From contig JAFKMU010000036.1 in NCBI GenBank assembly GCA_017305195.1, positions 1 through 64,000 on the forward strand: a stretch of DNA of 64,000 bases, written 5' to 3'. Of this stretch, positions 33,358 through 42,662 are shown in pieces. The DNA is from Verrucomicrobiota bacterium (GTDB lineage: Bacteria > Verrucomicrobiota > Verrucomicrobiia > Chthoniobacterales > Terrimicrobiaceae). The notes under the pieces are model-generated. The model saw nothing but the letters and a program-made list of their open reading frames with translations, was not told the DNA's origin and searched no databases. Position numbers and translations under genes: made by a program. Positions within the stretch are counted from its first letter, which is position 1. Every line of letters starts with the position of its first letter.

Positions 33358-34476
33358 ATGAACGCAGCAATAATCAGAACATCTTCGAAGTCTTTGACCG
33401 GCATTCAGTCATTGCGCGGCATGGCTGCGATGCTGGTGGTGGTGGCCCATATCTGTCTCGAGATTGGAAAGGCGACCAGCCTTGATTTATCAAGGCTCAA
33501 CATTCTGGGTGGAGGCGGCGTTGATCTGTTCTTCGTTATTAGCGGCTTTATCATGATGTACGTTTGCCAGCGCGGCGGCAAACCGATCGGCGCAATGGAT
33601 TTTCTAGGGCGAAGAATCATCCGGATTTATCCGATCTATTGGTTCTACACCTGTGTGATTCTATCGATGAAGGCGCTCGCGATCGGCTACAAGAGCGTCG
33701 GGCTTTCCGCTCTCTATGTGACAGGTTCGTTTCTTCTGGTGCCGGCATTTCGCCCGGATGCCATATCCGCCACGATTCATCCGATCCTCGATCAGGGATG
33801 GACGCTTTCCTATGAGATGTATTTTTACCTGCTGTTCGCTGTCTGGATATGGGCCGGGATGAAGCGGTGGTTCGTCCTTGCCGGCCTGCCGGTCTTTTTT
33901 CTGTGTGTGATCGCTGGCGCCCGTATGCTGGGTAGCGAGACGAGCGCATTTGCGCATTTCCTGTCGAAGCCGATCGTATTCGAGTTTTACTTTGGTGTTT
34001 TGATCGGGTGGATCTTTCTCAAGGCGAAAGAACCGACGGACCTGGTGCGAAATGCCTGTCTGGCGCTTGGAGCGCTGGGCTTCCTGGCGATCCTCTGGCA
34101 TGGGAAAAGCGGGGACTGGCGAGCCCTTACTCAAGGGCTGCCTGCGTCATTTCTCGTCTTCGGCTTTGCCTATCTGGAGGTGGGCAAGCGCCTGGCGGGA
34201 CGGATGCTTACCGAGCTTGGAGATATTTCCTATTCGCTCTATCTGGTGCATGGGTTTTTCACGATGACGCTCGGGCTTGTCCTGAAAAAGGCGCACTTGC
34301 CGGGCATGGCGATCGTGGCGCTCTCCCTTGTCACATTTGGAGCGAGCGTGGTTGCCGCCTGGATGTCCTACAGATTTTTGGAGCGCCCCGTTACGAGCTG
34401 GCTTACCAAACGCTGGCAGGAGAAGCGGAGTTACTCACGGCCAGTGGACCTTGCGACATCGGGAGCGAAGGAATGA
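33358..34476 (+). CDS. Acyltransferase 3 family membrane protein (OafA-like)
   Basis: An integral membrane O-acyltransferase of 372 residues with about 10 hydrophobic segments. The family signature is at the N-terminus: LTGIQSLRGMAAMLVVVAHI (residues 14-33) with the conserved Arg and His, then GVDLFFVISGFIM and FLGRRIIRIYPIYW. The start at 33358 fits the family; an upstream frame overlaps the previous gene. It probably adds acetyl or another acyl group to the polysaccharide on the periplasmic side. Confidence 0.88.
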   Translation: MNAAIIRTSSKSLTGIQSLRGMAAMLVVVAHICLEIGKATSLDLSRLNILGGGGVDLFFVISGFIMMYVCQRGGKPIGAMDFLGRRIIRIYPIYWFYTCVILSMKALAIGYKSVGLSALYVTGSFLLVPAFRPDAISATIHPILDQGWTLSYEMYFYLLFAVWIWAGMKRWFVLAGLPVFFLCVIAGARMLGSETSAFAHFLSKPIVFEFYFGVLIGWIFLKAKEPTDLVRNACLALGALGFLAILWHGKSGDWRALTQGLPASFLVFGFAYLEVGKRLAGRMLTELGDISYSLYLVHGFFTMTLGLVLKKAHLPGMAIVALSLVTFGASVVAAWMSYRFLERPVTSWLTKRWQEKRSYSRPVDLATSGAKE

Positions 34477-34534
34477 AGTCATCATGCGGCGAGACTGCGT
34501 CATCGTGTTCTTCCATCGAGGGTTTTTTGACTGC

Positions 34535-35707
34535 ATGAGGATTCTCATCGCATGTACCGCCTATCCGCCGGACGTCAAGGGGGGCGGGGAGATCTCTACC
34601 GGGCTGCTCGCTTCGGGCCTTGCAGATTTGGGGGCGGAGGTGGTCGTGCTCGCTGGAGGGAAGGAAGTCTCGGAGACCGTGGAGAAGGGAGTTCGGGTCA
34701 TTCGTCGACCGTCGCCCAATATTTATTGGTCGCTGGAGTCGGCGAAGCAGCCGGCCTTGCGCAAGCTCGCCTGGCACGGGAAGGAGGCATGGTTTCCCGA
34801 TGGAAAATATTGGGGGGACGTGCTGGACCGGGAAAAACCTGACATCGTTCACACCAGTACCATTGAGGACATCTCCACGGCATTTTGGGTGGAGGCAGGC
34901 AAGAGAAAGCTTCCTGTGGTGCACACCCTGCGCAGTTACACGCTCCTGTGTCTCGGGGCCGACATGTTCCGGGCCGGGAGAAATTGCCAGCGGGCTTGCG
35001 CGCACTGTGCCACGCTTTCTTTTCCGAAGAGACAGCGCTCCCGCCTGGTCGACGGCGTCGTGGGAATAGGCAATTTTGTTTTAAGGAAGCATCTGGAGAT
35101 GGGGTTCTTTCCCAACGCTCTCTCCGAGGTCATTTCCAATGCGGTCGTGATGCAGGATTCTGATGCCAGAAAAGGCGGCTCGGAGGAAATCCAACTTGGC
35201 TACCTCGGGCGGCTTGTGCCCGAAAAGGGGCTGGAAGTCGTCCTGGCGGCGCTGAGAGGCGCCGACTGCTCCGGGGTGAGGCTGCGAATCGCAGGACGAG
35301 GAACCGCGGAATATGAGAGCCGCTTGCGTCGGCTGGCGGAGGGGCTTCCGGTATCATTCGAGGGCTGGAGCCATCCCGATCCATTCCTGGCGGAGTTGGA
35401 CGCGCTGGTCGTCCCGTCCTTGTGGAACGAACCGTTTGGCCGTGTCGTGGCTGAGGCGTTTTCCTTCGGATGCCCCGTGATCGCGGCAAATCGCGGCGGG
35501 CTGGCTGAACTGGTGACCCCCGGAGATACGGGGTTCGTCTACGACGCCGACAGCGTTCCCGAGCTTGTGCGGGTCGTTCGGGGCCTCGATCAGGAGAGCC
35601 TCCGGGAGATGCGCTCCGCGTGCTTCCAGAGGTCAAAGTCCTATGCCACGGGTCGTATCTCACAAAGTTACGGGAAGTTCTACGAAAGGGTCCTTAGCCG
35701 GAGATGA
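34535..35707 (+). CDS. Glycosyltransferase family 4 (first of three)
   Basis: A 390-residue GT-B fold retaining glycosyltransferase. The start at 34535 gives MRILIACTAYPPDVKGGGEI, the glycine-rich acceptor-side motif. The donor-binding region includes GYLGRLVPEKGLEVVLAAL and the EX7E-type motif NEPFGRVVAEAFSFGCPVIA. Four Cys within residues about 141-155 (CLGADMF...CQRACAHC) resemble a small metal-binding insert found in some GT4 proteins. The stop overlaps the next start (GATGA). Donor and acceptor are not predictable. Confidence 0.87.
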   Translation: MRILIACTAYPPDVKGGGEISTGLLASGLADLGAEVVVLAGGKEVSETVEKGVRVIRRPSPNIYWSLESAKQPALRKLAWHGKEAWFPDGKYWGDVLDREKPDIVHTSTIEDISTAFWVEAGKRKLPVVHTLRSYTLLCLGADMFRAGRNCQRACAHCATLSFPKRQRSRLVDGVVGIGNFVLRKHLEMGFFPNALSEVISNAVVMQDSDARKGGSEEIQLGYLGRLVPEKGLEVVLAALRGADCSGVRLRIAGRGTAEYESRLRRLAEGLPVSFEGWSHPDPFLAELDALVVPSLWNEPFGRVVAEAFSFGCPVIAANRGGLAELVTPGDTGFVYDADSVPELVRVVRGLDQESLREMRSACFQRSKSYATGRISQSYGKFYERVLSRR

Positions 35708-36957
35708 AATCGCTGATATCCACACCGAATGAGGCTGATGCGCCGCCTGCTGCTCGGCGCCCGCGATTGAGCCTGGTTGTCACCATCCTTCTAGTCCTGT
35801 GCGCCACCTTCGGAGTGGCCCTTCCCAAGGGCGGGGTGGTCGCGGGAGGCATTCCGATTACCTGGGGATATCTTTTGCTGGGTGGCGCGGCTGTCGGGAG
35901 CTTGGTCGCGGGCCTTTTGTCGGGCCGGTTCCGGATGCCGAAGCGATACCTGATCGCTTATGCGCTGACTTTACCTTTTGTCGGGATCGTTTTGGGGACG
36001 TTTTTGATTCAGGGCTGGCGGCAAACGGCTTTTGCGGCGGCACTTCTTACGAATGTCGCGGTGCTGCCCTTCCTCTTCCTTGTGGCGTTGTCATCGTTCT
36101 TTGGAAATTCCAGGGCAGTGCCAGTGCTCCTCCGCATGATACGCGGAGCGGTGATCTTTGCCGCGATCTATGGGCTCGTCCTCTTTGGTTACAAACAGGC
36201 GACCGGGCGCTTTTTTGAAGTTCCGTTTCTGACCACGAACGGCCAGCAGGAAACGACCTTGGAAAAGAAGCACAATGCGCGCGGCGACATCAGCAAGCTC
36301 ATTTCGACATACAATAATGGAAACATCTATGGCGTCTGCACTCTGATGTTGCTGCCATTGTGTGGAGCAGTAGGGGGAGCTTGGTATGGCATGATTGCGC
36401 CCTATCTTGCGATATTTCTGACCCTTTCAAGAACGAGTTGGGCTGGCATATTTATCATCGCCTTGCTGCGCATGCTTCAGCTCGATCGCAAGACGCTCTC
36501 GCGCATCGTAGTGGGTCTGATCGCATCCCTGCTGGTGATTTTTTGCATCAGCATTTACCTTCATATTGCAGGAAAGGGCTGGGATTGGGTCTTTGATTCC
36601 AATCTGGGAGGGCGTATCGAGCAGGTGGAGTCCGTATCGCAGATCGATCAACTGACGTTCTTGCCGAGCGGGAAGTTCGATATCATTCCCGAGATGACCT
36701 ACATCGGCATGGTCAATTCCTTCGGGGTGCTGGGCTTGATTTGCTACCTGGTGGCGATGGTCGGGCCGTTGGTGGTCGCCTTTTCCGGCATTCCTCAGGG
36801 TGAGGATAGATCAATCCAGCGTGCAGCGATCAAAGGGGCATTTGTCTATCTCATGATTAGCGCACTCGATGGCGCCTATCTGCTGATCCCCGTGATGGCG
36901 TTCTACTGGTTTCTCGTGGCTCTGTCGCTCAGGCGCGAATCAGCCCGGATGGAGTAA
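35704..36957 (+). CDS. Wzy-like polysaccharide polymerase (O-antigen ligase/polymerase family)
   Basis: A 417-residue membrane protein with about 10-11 hydrophobic segments and a large hydrophilic loop near the C-terminal third (about 290-330), the layout of the Wzy_C/O-antigen ligase superfamily. It overlaps the upstream glycosyltransferase by 4 bases. In this locus it is the best candidate for the polymerase that joins flipped repeat units; a second member of the superfamily lies at 42663. The sequence is too divergent to separate polymerase from ligase activity. Confidence 0.75.
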   Translation: MKSLISTPNEADAPPAARRPRLSLVVTILLVLCATFGVALPKGGVVAGGIPITWGYLLLGGAAVGSLVAGLLSGRFRMPKRYLIAYALTLPFVGIVLGTFLIQGWRQTAFAAALLTNVAVLPFLFLVALSSFFGNSRAVPVLLRMIRGAVIFAAIYGLVLFGYKQATGRFFEVPFLTTNGQQETTLEKKHNARGDISKLISTYNNGNIYGVCTLMLLPLCGAVGGAWYGMIAPYLAIFLTLSRTSWAGIFIIALLRMLQLDRKTLSRIVVGLIASLLVIFCISIYLHIAGKGWDWVFDSNLGGRIEQVESVSQIDQLTFLPSGKFDIIPEMTYIGMVNSFGVLGLICYLVAMVGPLVVAFSGIPQGEDRSIQRAAIKGAFVYLMISALDGAYLLIPVMAFYWFLVALSLRRESARME

Positions 36958-36968
36958 CGGAATCAAAA

Positions 36969-38048
36969 ATGGGCGAGAAAAGAAAATACGGGAAGCTGGG
37001 GGTCGATGGGAGGATGCTGTTCAACTCGGGCATTGGCACCGTGTTGCAGAATGTGTTGAAGGGATTGAGCGGGGAGCCGGGCAGGGTATTGGTCAATTCC
37101 GAGCGCACTTTCGCGTGGTGTGAGGAACACTTGCCGTCCTGGGAGATCGTGCACGGGACGAGCTCGATTTATTCTTTGAAAGAGCAAATCGAGGTGCCGC
37201 GCAAACTGGCAGGCTGCTCCAGGATCTGGATTCCTCATTATAATATCCCGCTATTGGCCGCGAGTCCGATCGTGGCAACCGTTCATGACGTCTTGCATAT
37301 TGCCAGGCCCGAGATGTTTCCAGGTGTCGCGAGGCAGGCTTATGCCAGGATACTGCTTTTTGGGCTGGTGCGGCGGGCGTCACGGGTCGTGTGTGTGTCC
37401 CGGTTCACTGCTGATGAACTGGTGCGGCTGACCGGCTGCAAACGCTCAAAGATCGAGGTCGTGTACAATGGAGTGAGTCCGGACTGGTTTCACGCGACGC
37501 CACCAGTGGCCTTGCCGAGGGGATATTTCGTTTACGTCGGCAACGTGAAACCTCACAAAAATCTTCTGCGTTTGCTGAAGGCCTTCTCAATGGTCAAGGA
37601 CCGGATTCCCGAGGACCTTGTGATTGTCGGTAAGAAGGACGGATTCATCACAGGTGACAACAGGGTGGAACCTTTTGCAGCGGAACTGGGAGATCGTGTT
37701 CGGTTTAGCGGGATGGTCTCGGATGAAGATCTCCGTTCCCTGGTTGCTGGCTCGCGGGGGATGGTGTTTCCCTCGCTTTACGAAGGATTTGGGCTTCCGC
37801 CGCTTGAGGCCATGGCTGCTGGTGTTCCGGTAGCCGTATCGCGGGCTGCCTCGCTTCCGGAGGTGTGCGGGGACGCAGTTTTGTATTTTGATCCTGTTCG
37901 CGAGGAGGAGATCGCCTCCAGCCTGATTTCGCTCTCCACGATGCCGGATGAGGCGAGGGCGGGGATAATCGCCAAGAGCCGTCAGCGCGCGGCGGAGTTC
38001 TCCTGGGATGTCGCAGTTGGCAGGATGCGTGACATCCTGATGAAATGA
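36969..38048 (+). CDS. Glycosyltransferase family 4 (second of three)
   Basis: A 359-residue GT-B glycosyltransferase. It starts with GVDGRMLFNSGIGTVLQNV, includes VATVHDVLHIARPEMFPGVAR typical of mannosyltransferase-like GT4 enzymes, FVYVGNVKPHKNLLRLLKAF for nucleotide-sugar binding, and the motif PSLYEGFGLPPLEAMAAGVPVAVS. Its ATG lies 11 bases after the polymerase stop and its TGA overlaps the next start. The similarity suggests a mannose-type donor, in keeping with gmd downstream, but this is weak evidence. Confidence 0.88.
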   Translation: MGEKRKYGKLGVDGRMLFNSGIGTVLQNVLKGLSGEPGRVLVNSERTFAWCEEHLPSWEIVHGTSSIYSLKEQIEVPRKLAGCSRIWIPHYNIPLLAASPIVATVHDVLHIARPEMFPGVARQAYARILLFGLVRRASRVVCVSRFTADELVRLTGCKRSKIEVVYNGVSPDWFHATPPVALPRGYFVYVGNVKPHKNLLRLLKAFSMVKDRIPEDLVIVGKKDGFITGDNRVEPFAAELGDRVRFSGMVSDEDLRSLVAGSRGMVFPSLYEGFGLPPLEAMAAGVPVAVSRAASLPEVCGDAVLYFDPVREEEIASSLISLSTMPDEARAGIIAKSRQRAAEFSWDVAVGRMRDILMK

Positions 38049-39472
38049 TGCCCCGGCTGGCTCTTTGGTTGCTCGCGGGTCTTTTCGCTCTTCTTTGTCT
38101 AGGAGAATGGCAGACCCTTTTCCGAGGATCGGCCGGGATGCGGGTGATTGCTCCAGTGGAGGCAGATGCGGTCGATATCCTTTCGTCCCAACTGACGGGC
38201 CCGGCCGAGATAACTCTGGCGCCGGGTACCTTTCGACTGAAGGGAAGCGTAACGATCCCGGATACCGTTCATCGTATCTCCGGCAAAGGGGCGACAGTTG
38301 TTCTGGAGGAAGACGGGTGTGCGGCTTTTCTGATCAAAGACCGCTCAGCGTTGGCGCAACCTCTCATCATTGAGGATATCGAGTTTGCCGGTCCGCCCTC
38401 AAGCCGTGCGGTCGAGATCAGTGGATCGCATGGTGTTACGATACGGAACTGCCAGGTTGAGGGGATGTCGCTTGTCCTCACGGGGCAGGATCGACGCACG
38501 TCTTCGGGGCTCCATGTGATGGGGAACCGCTGCAATGGCGTGGGACATGAAAAGCGTCGGCGCGGGGGTATCGAACTGCGATATGTGCGCAACGCCGTTG
38601 TTTCCGGCAACCAGGTGGAGAACTATACTCACGGGATCATGTGGTGGGGAGGCGAGGCGAACTACAAGAAGAAGAGTTACGAGAAGGACGTCCGGGGTGC
38701 GTCAGACATTATCATCGAGGATAACGTCGTGCGCGATGTGAGTATGGGCGGCATCTGGGGCAGCCGGGGCGAGCGTATCTCGGTGGAGCGAAACGTCGTC
38801 GAGCGTTGCGGGGATGTCGGCATCGACTTTGAGGGATGTCGTGATGCCGTGGCTCGAGACAATATCGTGAGGGAATGCCGGTTTGGCGGGCTGGCCGTAT
38901 TTTTCTCCGCTGAGAATGTGCGATTCTCCGGGAATGCCGTCTCGAGCACGCGCGCGGACTGGCCGGTGCTGCGGTTTTTTAATGTGAGCCAAAGGCCGGG
39001 AAATCTCCGAGGGCTCGTGGTGGATGGCAATTTCTTGCAGGGAATAGGATGTGTCACGAGCGCAGACGATGCCAATGGATGTACGGGGAACCTTCTTTTC
39101 AAGAAAAACCAGCTCGTCAACGTGCGCCTTGAGCTCGTTGCGAACAATGCCTCCGGCCCGGCGGTGCTGGACAATATGTTCATATTGACTCAACCTCTTC
39201 CTGAAGGAGAGGCATGGGTTTCCCTGCGTACCTTTGGCGATGGAGCGGTCGTTCGCCGCAATATATTCCAACGGGGAGAAAGCGATGGCCGGTTGACGGC
39301 GATCCGTATCGTAACGCCCCGGGGCGGCGAGGCGGTTATTTCGGACAATCTTTTTTCTGCTGCGGTCGGCGGCGTTGAGGTGGATCGCCGGGCAGCCCTC
39401 ATCTTTAAGAATAACAAAGGAGGGGGCGAAGATCTCTCCCCGCCCCTGAGGATAGAAACCACAGCAAAATGA
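38045..39472 (+). CDS. Right-handed parallel beta-helix protein
   Basis: A 475-residue exported protein: an N-terminal hydrophobic signal or anchor (residues 5-20) precedes an extended array of about 20-25-residue coils, for example GVTIRNCQVEGM, AVVSGNQVENYTHGIMW, DIIIEDNVVRDVSMGGIWG, RISVERNVVERCGDVGIDF. This is the PbH1-repeat pattern of pectate-lyase-like and polysaccharide-modifying proteins. It is embedded between two glycosyltransferases with 4-base overlaps on both sides, so it belongs to the operon. It may be a lyase, epimerase or scaffold acting on the polymer in the periplasm; catalytic residues cannot be assigned. Confidence 0.75.
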   Translation: MMPRLALWLLAGLFALLCLGEWQTLFRGSAGMRVIAPVEADAVDILSSQLTGPAEITLAPGTFRLKGSVTIPDTVHRISGKGATVVLEEDGCAAFLIKDRSALAQPLIIEDIEFAGPPSSRAVEISGSHGVTIRNCQVEGMSLVLTGQDRRTSSGLHVMGNRCNGVGHEKRRRGGIELRYVRNAVVSGNQVENYTHGIMWWGGEANYKKKSYEKDVRGASDIIIEDNVVRDVSMGGIWGSRGERISVERNVVERCGDVGIDFEGCRDAVARDNIVRECRFGGLAVFFSAENVRFSGNAVSSTRADWPVLRFFNVSQRPGNLRGLVVDGNFLQGIGCVTSADDANGCTGNLLFKKNQLVNVRLELVANNASGPAVLDNMFILTQPLPEGEAWVSLRTFGDGAVVRRNIFQRGESDGRLTAIRIVTPRGGEAVISDNLFSAAVGGVEVDRRAALIFKNNKGGGEDLSPPLRIETTAK

Positions 39473-40599
39473 ATCCGGCGCAAATGAATCGTGACGATAT
39501 CGCATTGGCACACCACTGGCTTGTAGGCATGCGGGGAGGGGAGAAGGTCCTTGAGCAATTCTCCCTCCTTTTCCCGGGATCGACCATCTACACGCTGGTG
39601 GCGGATGTTTCGCGGCTTTCGGCCCAGATCGCGGCGCACCCGATCCGATCCTCGTGGCTGCAGCGCATTCCCGGAAGCGCCAGGCAATACAAGAAGATGC
39701 TCCCGCTGTTTCCCGCGGCGGTTTCGGCGCTCAGGGTCTCGGAAGGCCCCCGGCTGCTCCTGAGCAGCGACGCCAGCGTCATCAAGGGCATATATAGCCC
39801 TCCGGACATCCCGCATGTCTGCTACTGCCATTCGCCGCCGCGGTATCTCTGGGAGCTCCAGGGCGACTATATGAAGAGCGCCGAGACGGCGGGGATGATC
39901 GGGCGGCTCGCGTTTCGCTCGGTGATCCCGTACGTCCGGCGCTTCGATCAGCGCGCCGCCGGTCGCGTGACGGAATTCATCGCCAACTCGGCCTTCGTCC
40001 AAGAGCGCATCAAGCGCTGCTACCAGAGAGACTCGGTCGTCATTCATCCGCCGGTCGACATCGAGAGCTTTGACTGGCAGAGGGACCCGGAGGATTTTTA
40101 CCTCATTGTCTCGCAACTCGTCCCCTACAAGCGCATCGACCTGGCGGTGGAGGCTTTTACCCGCATGGGCAGGCGTCTCGTCGTGATCGGCGAGGGCCCG
40201 GAGTTGGATAATCTCAGGAAGATCGCGGGCCCGAGCGTCCGCTTTCTCGGTTCGCAGCCATTTTCCGTGCTCAAGGAACACTATGAGCGATGCCGCGCCT
40301 TTGTCTTTCCTGGCATCGAGGATTTCGGCATTACTCCGCTGGAGGCCCAGGCAGCGGGCAAGCCGGTGATTGCATTGGGCAAGGGCGGTGCGCTTGAGAC
40401 CGTGATCGATGGAAGTACGGGGCTCTTCTTTCCAGACCAGACCGTGGACAGTCTCTGTGAGGCGGTGCTTCGATCGGACGGGACATCATTCGATCCCCGG
40501 GTGATGCGCGCCCAGGCGGAACGCTTTTCCCCGACGGCGTTTCGTCAAAAGATCAGCGATTTTCTCGCCGCGAAGTTTCCCGATATCTTCCGGGCATAG
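39469..40599 (+). CDS. Glycosyltransferase family 4, WbaZ-like (third of three)
   Basis: A 376-residue GT4 enzyme. The start region ALAHHWLVGMRGGEKVLEQF, the segment VCYCHSPPRYLWEL and the donor motif FPGIEDFGITPLEAQAAGKPVIA are characteristic of the WbaZ-type mannosyltransferase group. The start overlaps the beta-helix gene by 4 bases. A short gap of 74 bases separates it from the VanZ-like gene. It probably transfers mannose or a mannose-derived 6-deoxy sugar, consistent with gmd nearby; that is inference. Confidence 0.88.
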   Translation: MNPAQMNRDDIALAHHWLVGMRGGEKVLEQFSLLFPGSTIYTLVADVSRLSAQIAAHPIRSSWLQRIPGSARQYKKMLPLFPAAVSALRVSEGPRLLLSSDASVIKGIYSPPDIPHVCYCHSPPRYLWELQGDYMKSAETAGMIGRLAFRSVIPYVRRFDQRAAGRVTEFIANSAFVQERIKRCYQRDSVVIHPPVDIESFDWQRDPEDFYLIVSQLVPYKRIDLAVEAFTRMGRRLVVIGEGPELDNLRKIAGPSVRFLGSQPFSVLKEHYERCRAFVFPGIEDFGITPLEAQAAGKPVIALGKGGALETVIDGSTGLFFPDQTVDSLCEAVLRSDGTSFDPRVMRAQAERFSPTAFRQKISDFLAAKFPDIFRA

Positions 40600-40673
40600 C
40601 CAGATCGCGCAGCGATGGGATTCTCAATTCCTCGCGGGCGGATCAACAACCCGGCAAGCATCGCTTTGCGCTT

Positions 40674-41102
40674 ATGAACGTTTCCCGATGCCTCGTCATC
40701 ATCCTGGCCGCAGTCGTTCTCATGGGAGCGGTGGTGATTTCTCTCGTTCCCAATCCCCTGCCGCTGAAGCCCTCCTACACTCGCGCCCTGCCCGGCCCCG
40801 CAGCGAAATGGGTCCGAAAGAACTACGGGGCAATGAGGCATCTGCCCGGTTATCTGGTCGTCGCCCTATTCGTTCAGGCGGCTTTTGGGCGGAGACTCCG
40901 GTCCGTTGCGATGACCATGGCGGCCCTTCTGGTCATGGCGGGGTTCCTGGAGATCTTTCAACTCTGGATCCCGCACCGGCAATGCGATCTGCGGGATTTT
41001 CTCTGGGGGGCTCTGGGTATCCTGCTGGGATCGATCCCGGCGATATGGAGTCGTTTGCGGTGGCGTCGCCAAACTCCGGTTGCGCCGGAAAGCGCCGCCT
41101 GA
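40674..41102 (+). CDS. VanZ-like membrane protein
   Basis: A 142-residue protein with three or four hydrophobic segments. The conserved VanZ features RHLPGYLVVALFVQAAFGRR and GFLEIFQLWIPHRQCDLRDFLWGALGILLG (Glu and the DxxDxxxN-like acidic residues) are visible. VanZ-like proteins are common at the ends of polysaccharide gene clusters; their biochemical role is not settled. Confidence 0.8.
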   Translation: MNVSRCLVIILAAVVLMGAVVISLVPNPLPLKPSYTRALPGPAAKWVRKNYGAMRHLPGYLVVALFVQAAFGRRLRSVAMTMAALLVMAGFLEIFQLWIPHRQCDLRDFLWGALGILLGSIPAIWSRLRWRRQTPVAPESAA

Positions 41103-41146
41103 CGGACATGGAGGGAAACACTCAGGTGCGCTGGCTTCCGCGATAA

Positions 41147-41371
41147 AAGATCCGTCCCGCGTGGAGTCGAGGTTGGGTCGCCTTTGGCGGTGGAGGAGAA
41201 TTTGGCGTGGTGATTCCCCCTAAAGATGTGGAAGCTCTGATCTCCCGCTGGACCGAATCGCCCGAAACTTTGAAGAAGTATTCTCAAAAGGATTTAATTT
41301 GGCCACAACAGTTTGATCGTGCAAAAATCCTGGATCAATTCCGGGCCGAAATTTCAATGCTTCTAGAATAG
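41147..41371 (+). pseudogene. C-terminal remnant of a GT4 glycosyltransferase
   Basis: An open frame with no ATG runs from 41147 to a TAG at 41369-41371. It encodes AFGGGGEFGVVIPPKDVEALISRW and a further 35 or so residues ending in ISMLLE. The pattern GGEFGxVIPPxDVEAL followed by a helical tail is that of the last 60 residues of GT4 glycosyltransferases. The last 110 bases are A/T-rich compared with neighbours. The rest of the gene is absent, so it is most likely a deletion relic left when the locus was rearranged; a short expressed gene from GTG 41207 is less likely. Confidence 0.5.
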
Positions 41372-41383
41372 AGACAATTACTT

Positions 41384-42442
41384 ATGGGAAAAATCGCACT
41401 TATCACAGGCATCACTGGCCAGGACGGATCGTATCTCACCGAGCAGCTGTTGGCGAAAGGCTACACGGTTCACGGTGTGCTGCGGCGGGCGAGTTCATTC
41501 AATACAGGGCGCATCGATCACTTGTTTTCCAATCCTGAGATCTACGGGAAGTCGCTGTTTTTGCACCACGGTGATCTCACGGACTCCAGCAACCTGAATC
41601 GCCTCCTTGAGAAAACCGCCCCGGACGAGATCTACAACCTCGGGGCGCAGAGCCATGTGAAGGTGTCGTTTGAAGTGCCGGAATACACGGCCGAGGTGGA
41701 TGGCATTGGCACGTTGAGATTCCTGGACGCCATCAAGGAAGTCGGGCTGAAGGATAAAACGAGGTTTTATCAGGCGTCCACCAGCGAGCTTTACGGCCTC
41801 GTGCAAGAGGTGCCGCAGCGCGAGACGACCCCGTTTTACCCGCGTTCGCCCTATGCCGTGGCAAAACTTTATGGCTTCTGGATCATCGTCAATTACCGCG
41901 AGGCCTATGGCATCCACGCCTCCAACGGGATTCTTTTCAACCATGAATCTCCCCGCCGTGGTGAGACCTTCGTCACCCGCAAGATCACCCGCGCGGCCGG
42001 TCGCATCAAAGAAGGTCTGCAGGCGGACCTCGTGCTGGGCAATCTCGATGCGAAGCGCGATTGGGGCTACGCTCCCGACTACACGGATGCCATGTGGCGT
42101 ATCCTCCAGCAGGATAAGCCGTCTGATTACGTTTGCGCGACCAATGAGACCCACACCGTCCGGGAGTTCATCCAGCTGGCATTTGCCGCCGTGGGCATCG
42201 AACTCGCCTTCAAGGGCGAGGGAGTCGAGGAAACGGGTGTCGATGTCAGCTCGGGACGCACGCTCGTCCGGGTGAGCCCCGATTACTTCCGTCCGACCGA
42301 GGTCGATCTGCTTATCGGTGACTACAGCAAGGCGAAAGCCGAGCTGAACTGGACGCCGTCGGTGACCTTCCACGAACTGGTCAGGATCATGGCTGAAGCC
42401 GACCTGAAACTTGCGAAGAGCGAGGCATCCCTCAAGGGGTAG
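41384..42442 (+). CDS. gmd: GDP-mannose 4,6-dehydratase
   Basis: Makes GDP-4-keto-6-deoxymannose, precursor of fucose, rhamnose, perosamine and related sugars. The 352-residue protein has the SDR nucleotide motif [15 protein letters not shown] (residues 8-22), [14 protein letters not shown], the catalytic STSELYG and [10 protein letters not shown] (YxxxK), and [17 protein letters not shown]. It is slightly shorter than the E. coli enzyme but complete in motifs. No GDP-fucose synthase or GDP-rhamnose reductase is adjacent, so the final sugar is unknown. The following 220 bases hold nothing recognisable. Confidence 0.94.
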   Translation: MGKIALITGITGQDGSYLTEQLLAKGYTVHGVLRRASSFNTGRIDHLFSNPEIYGKSLFLHHGDLTDSSNLNRLLEKTAPDEIYNLGAQSHVKVSFEVPEYTAEVDGIGTLRFLDAIKEVGLKDKTRFYQASTSELYGLVQEVPQRETTPFYPRSPYAVAKLYGFWIIVNYREAYGIHASNGILFNHESPRRGETFVTRKITRAAGRIKEGLQADLVLGNLDAKRDWGYAPDYTDAMWRILQQDKPSDYVCATNETHTVREFIQLAFAAVGIELAFKGEGVEETGVDVSSGRTLVRVSPDYFRPTEVDLLIGDYSKAKAELNWTPSVTFHELVRIMAEADLKLAKSEASLKG

Positions 42443-42662
42443 AGAACGGGTTTTGCCGGAAGTTCTTCAGCCGAGACGCTGGCGATGAGCCTGTGCGACG
42501 TAGCGAGCTTCCATGAGCATGGCGGGCGGCCGGATGATCCCGGCACCCCGCCACACCTGAGTATTTCCAGCGGCTTGCCGGTACGTTTCTGTCGACGTAG
42601 CGAAAGGCGTCTGACATACGATTTGAGCAGAGCAGCCTCAGCCGTCTTGCGGTCTTTTGTCG

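Noticed and set aside
42443..42662. Minus-strand frames (42322-42960, 42432-42617) in the gap after gmd
   Set aside because: They cross into well-supported genes on the other strand and show no domain; the gap is treated as non-coding.
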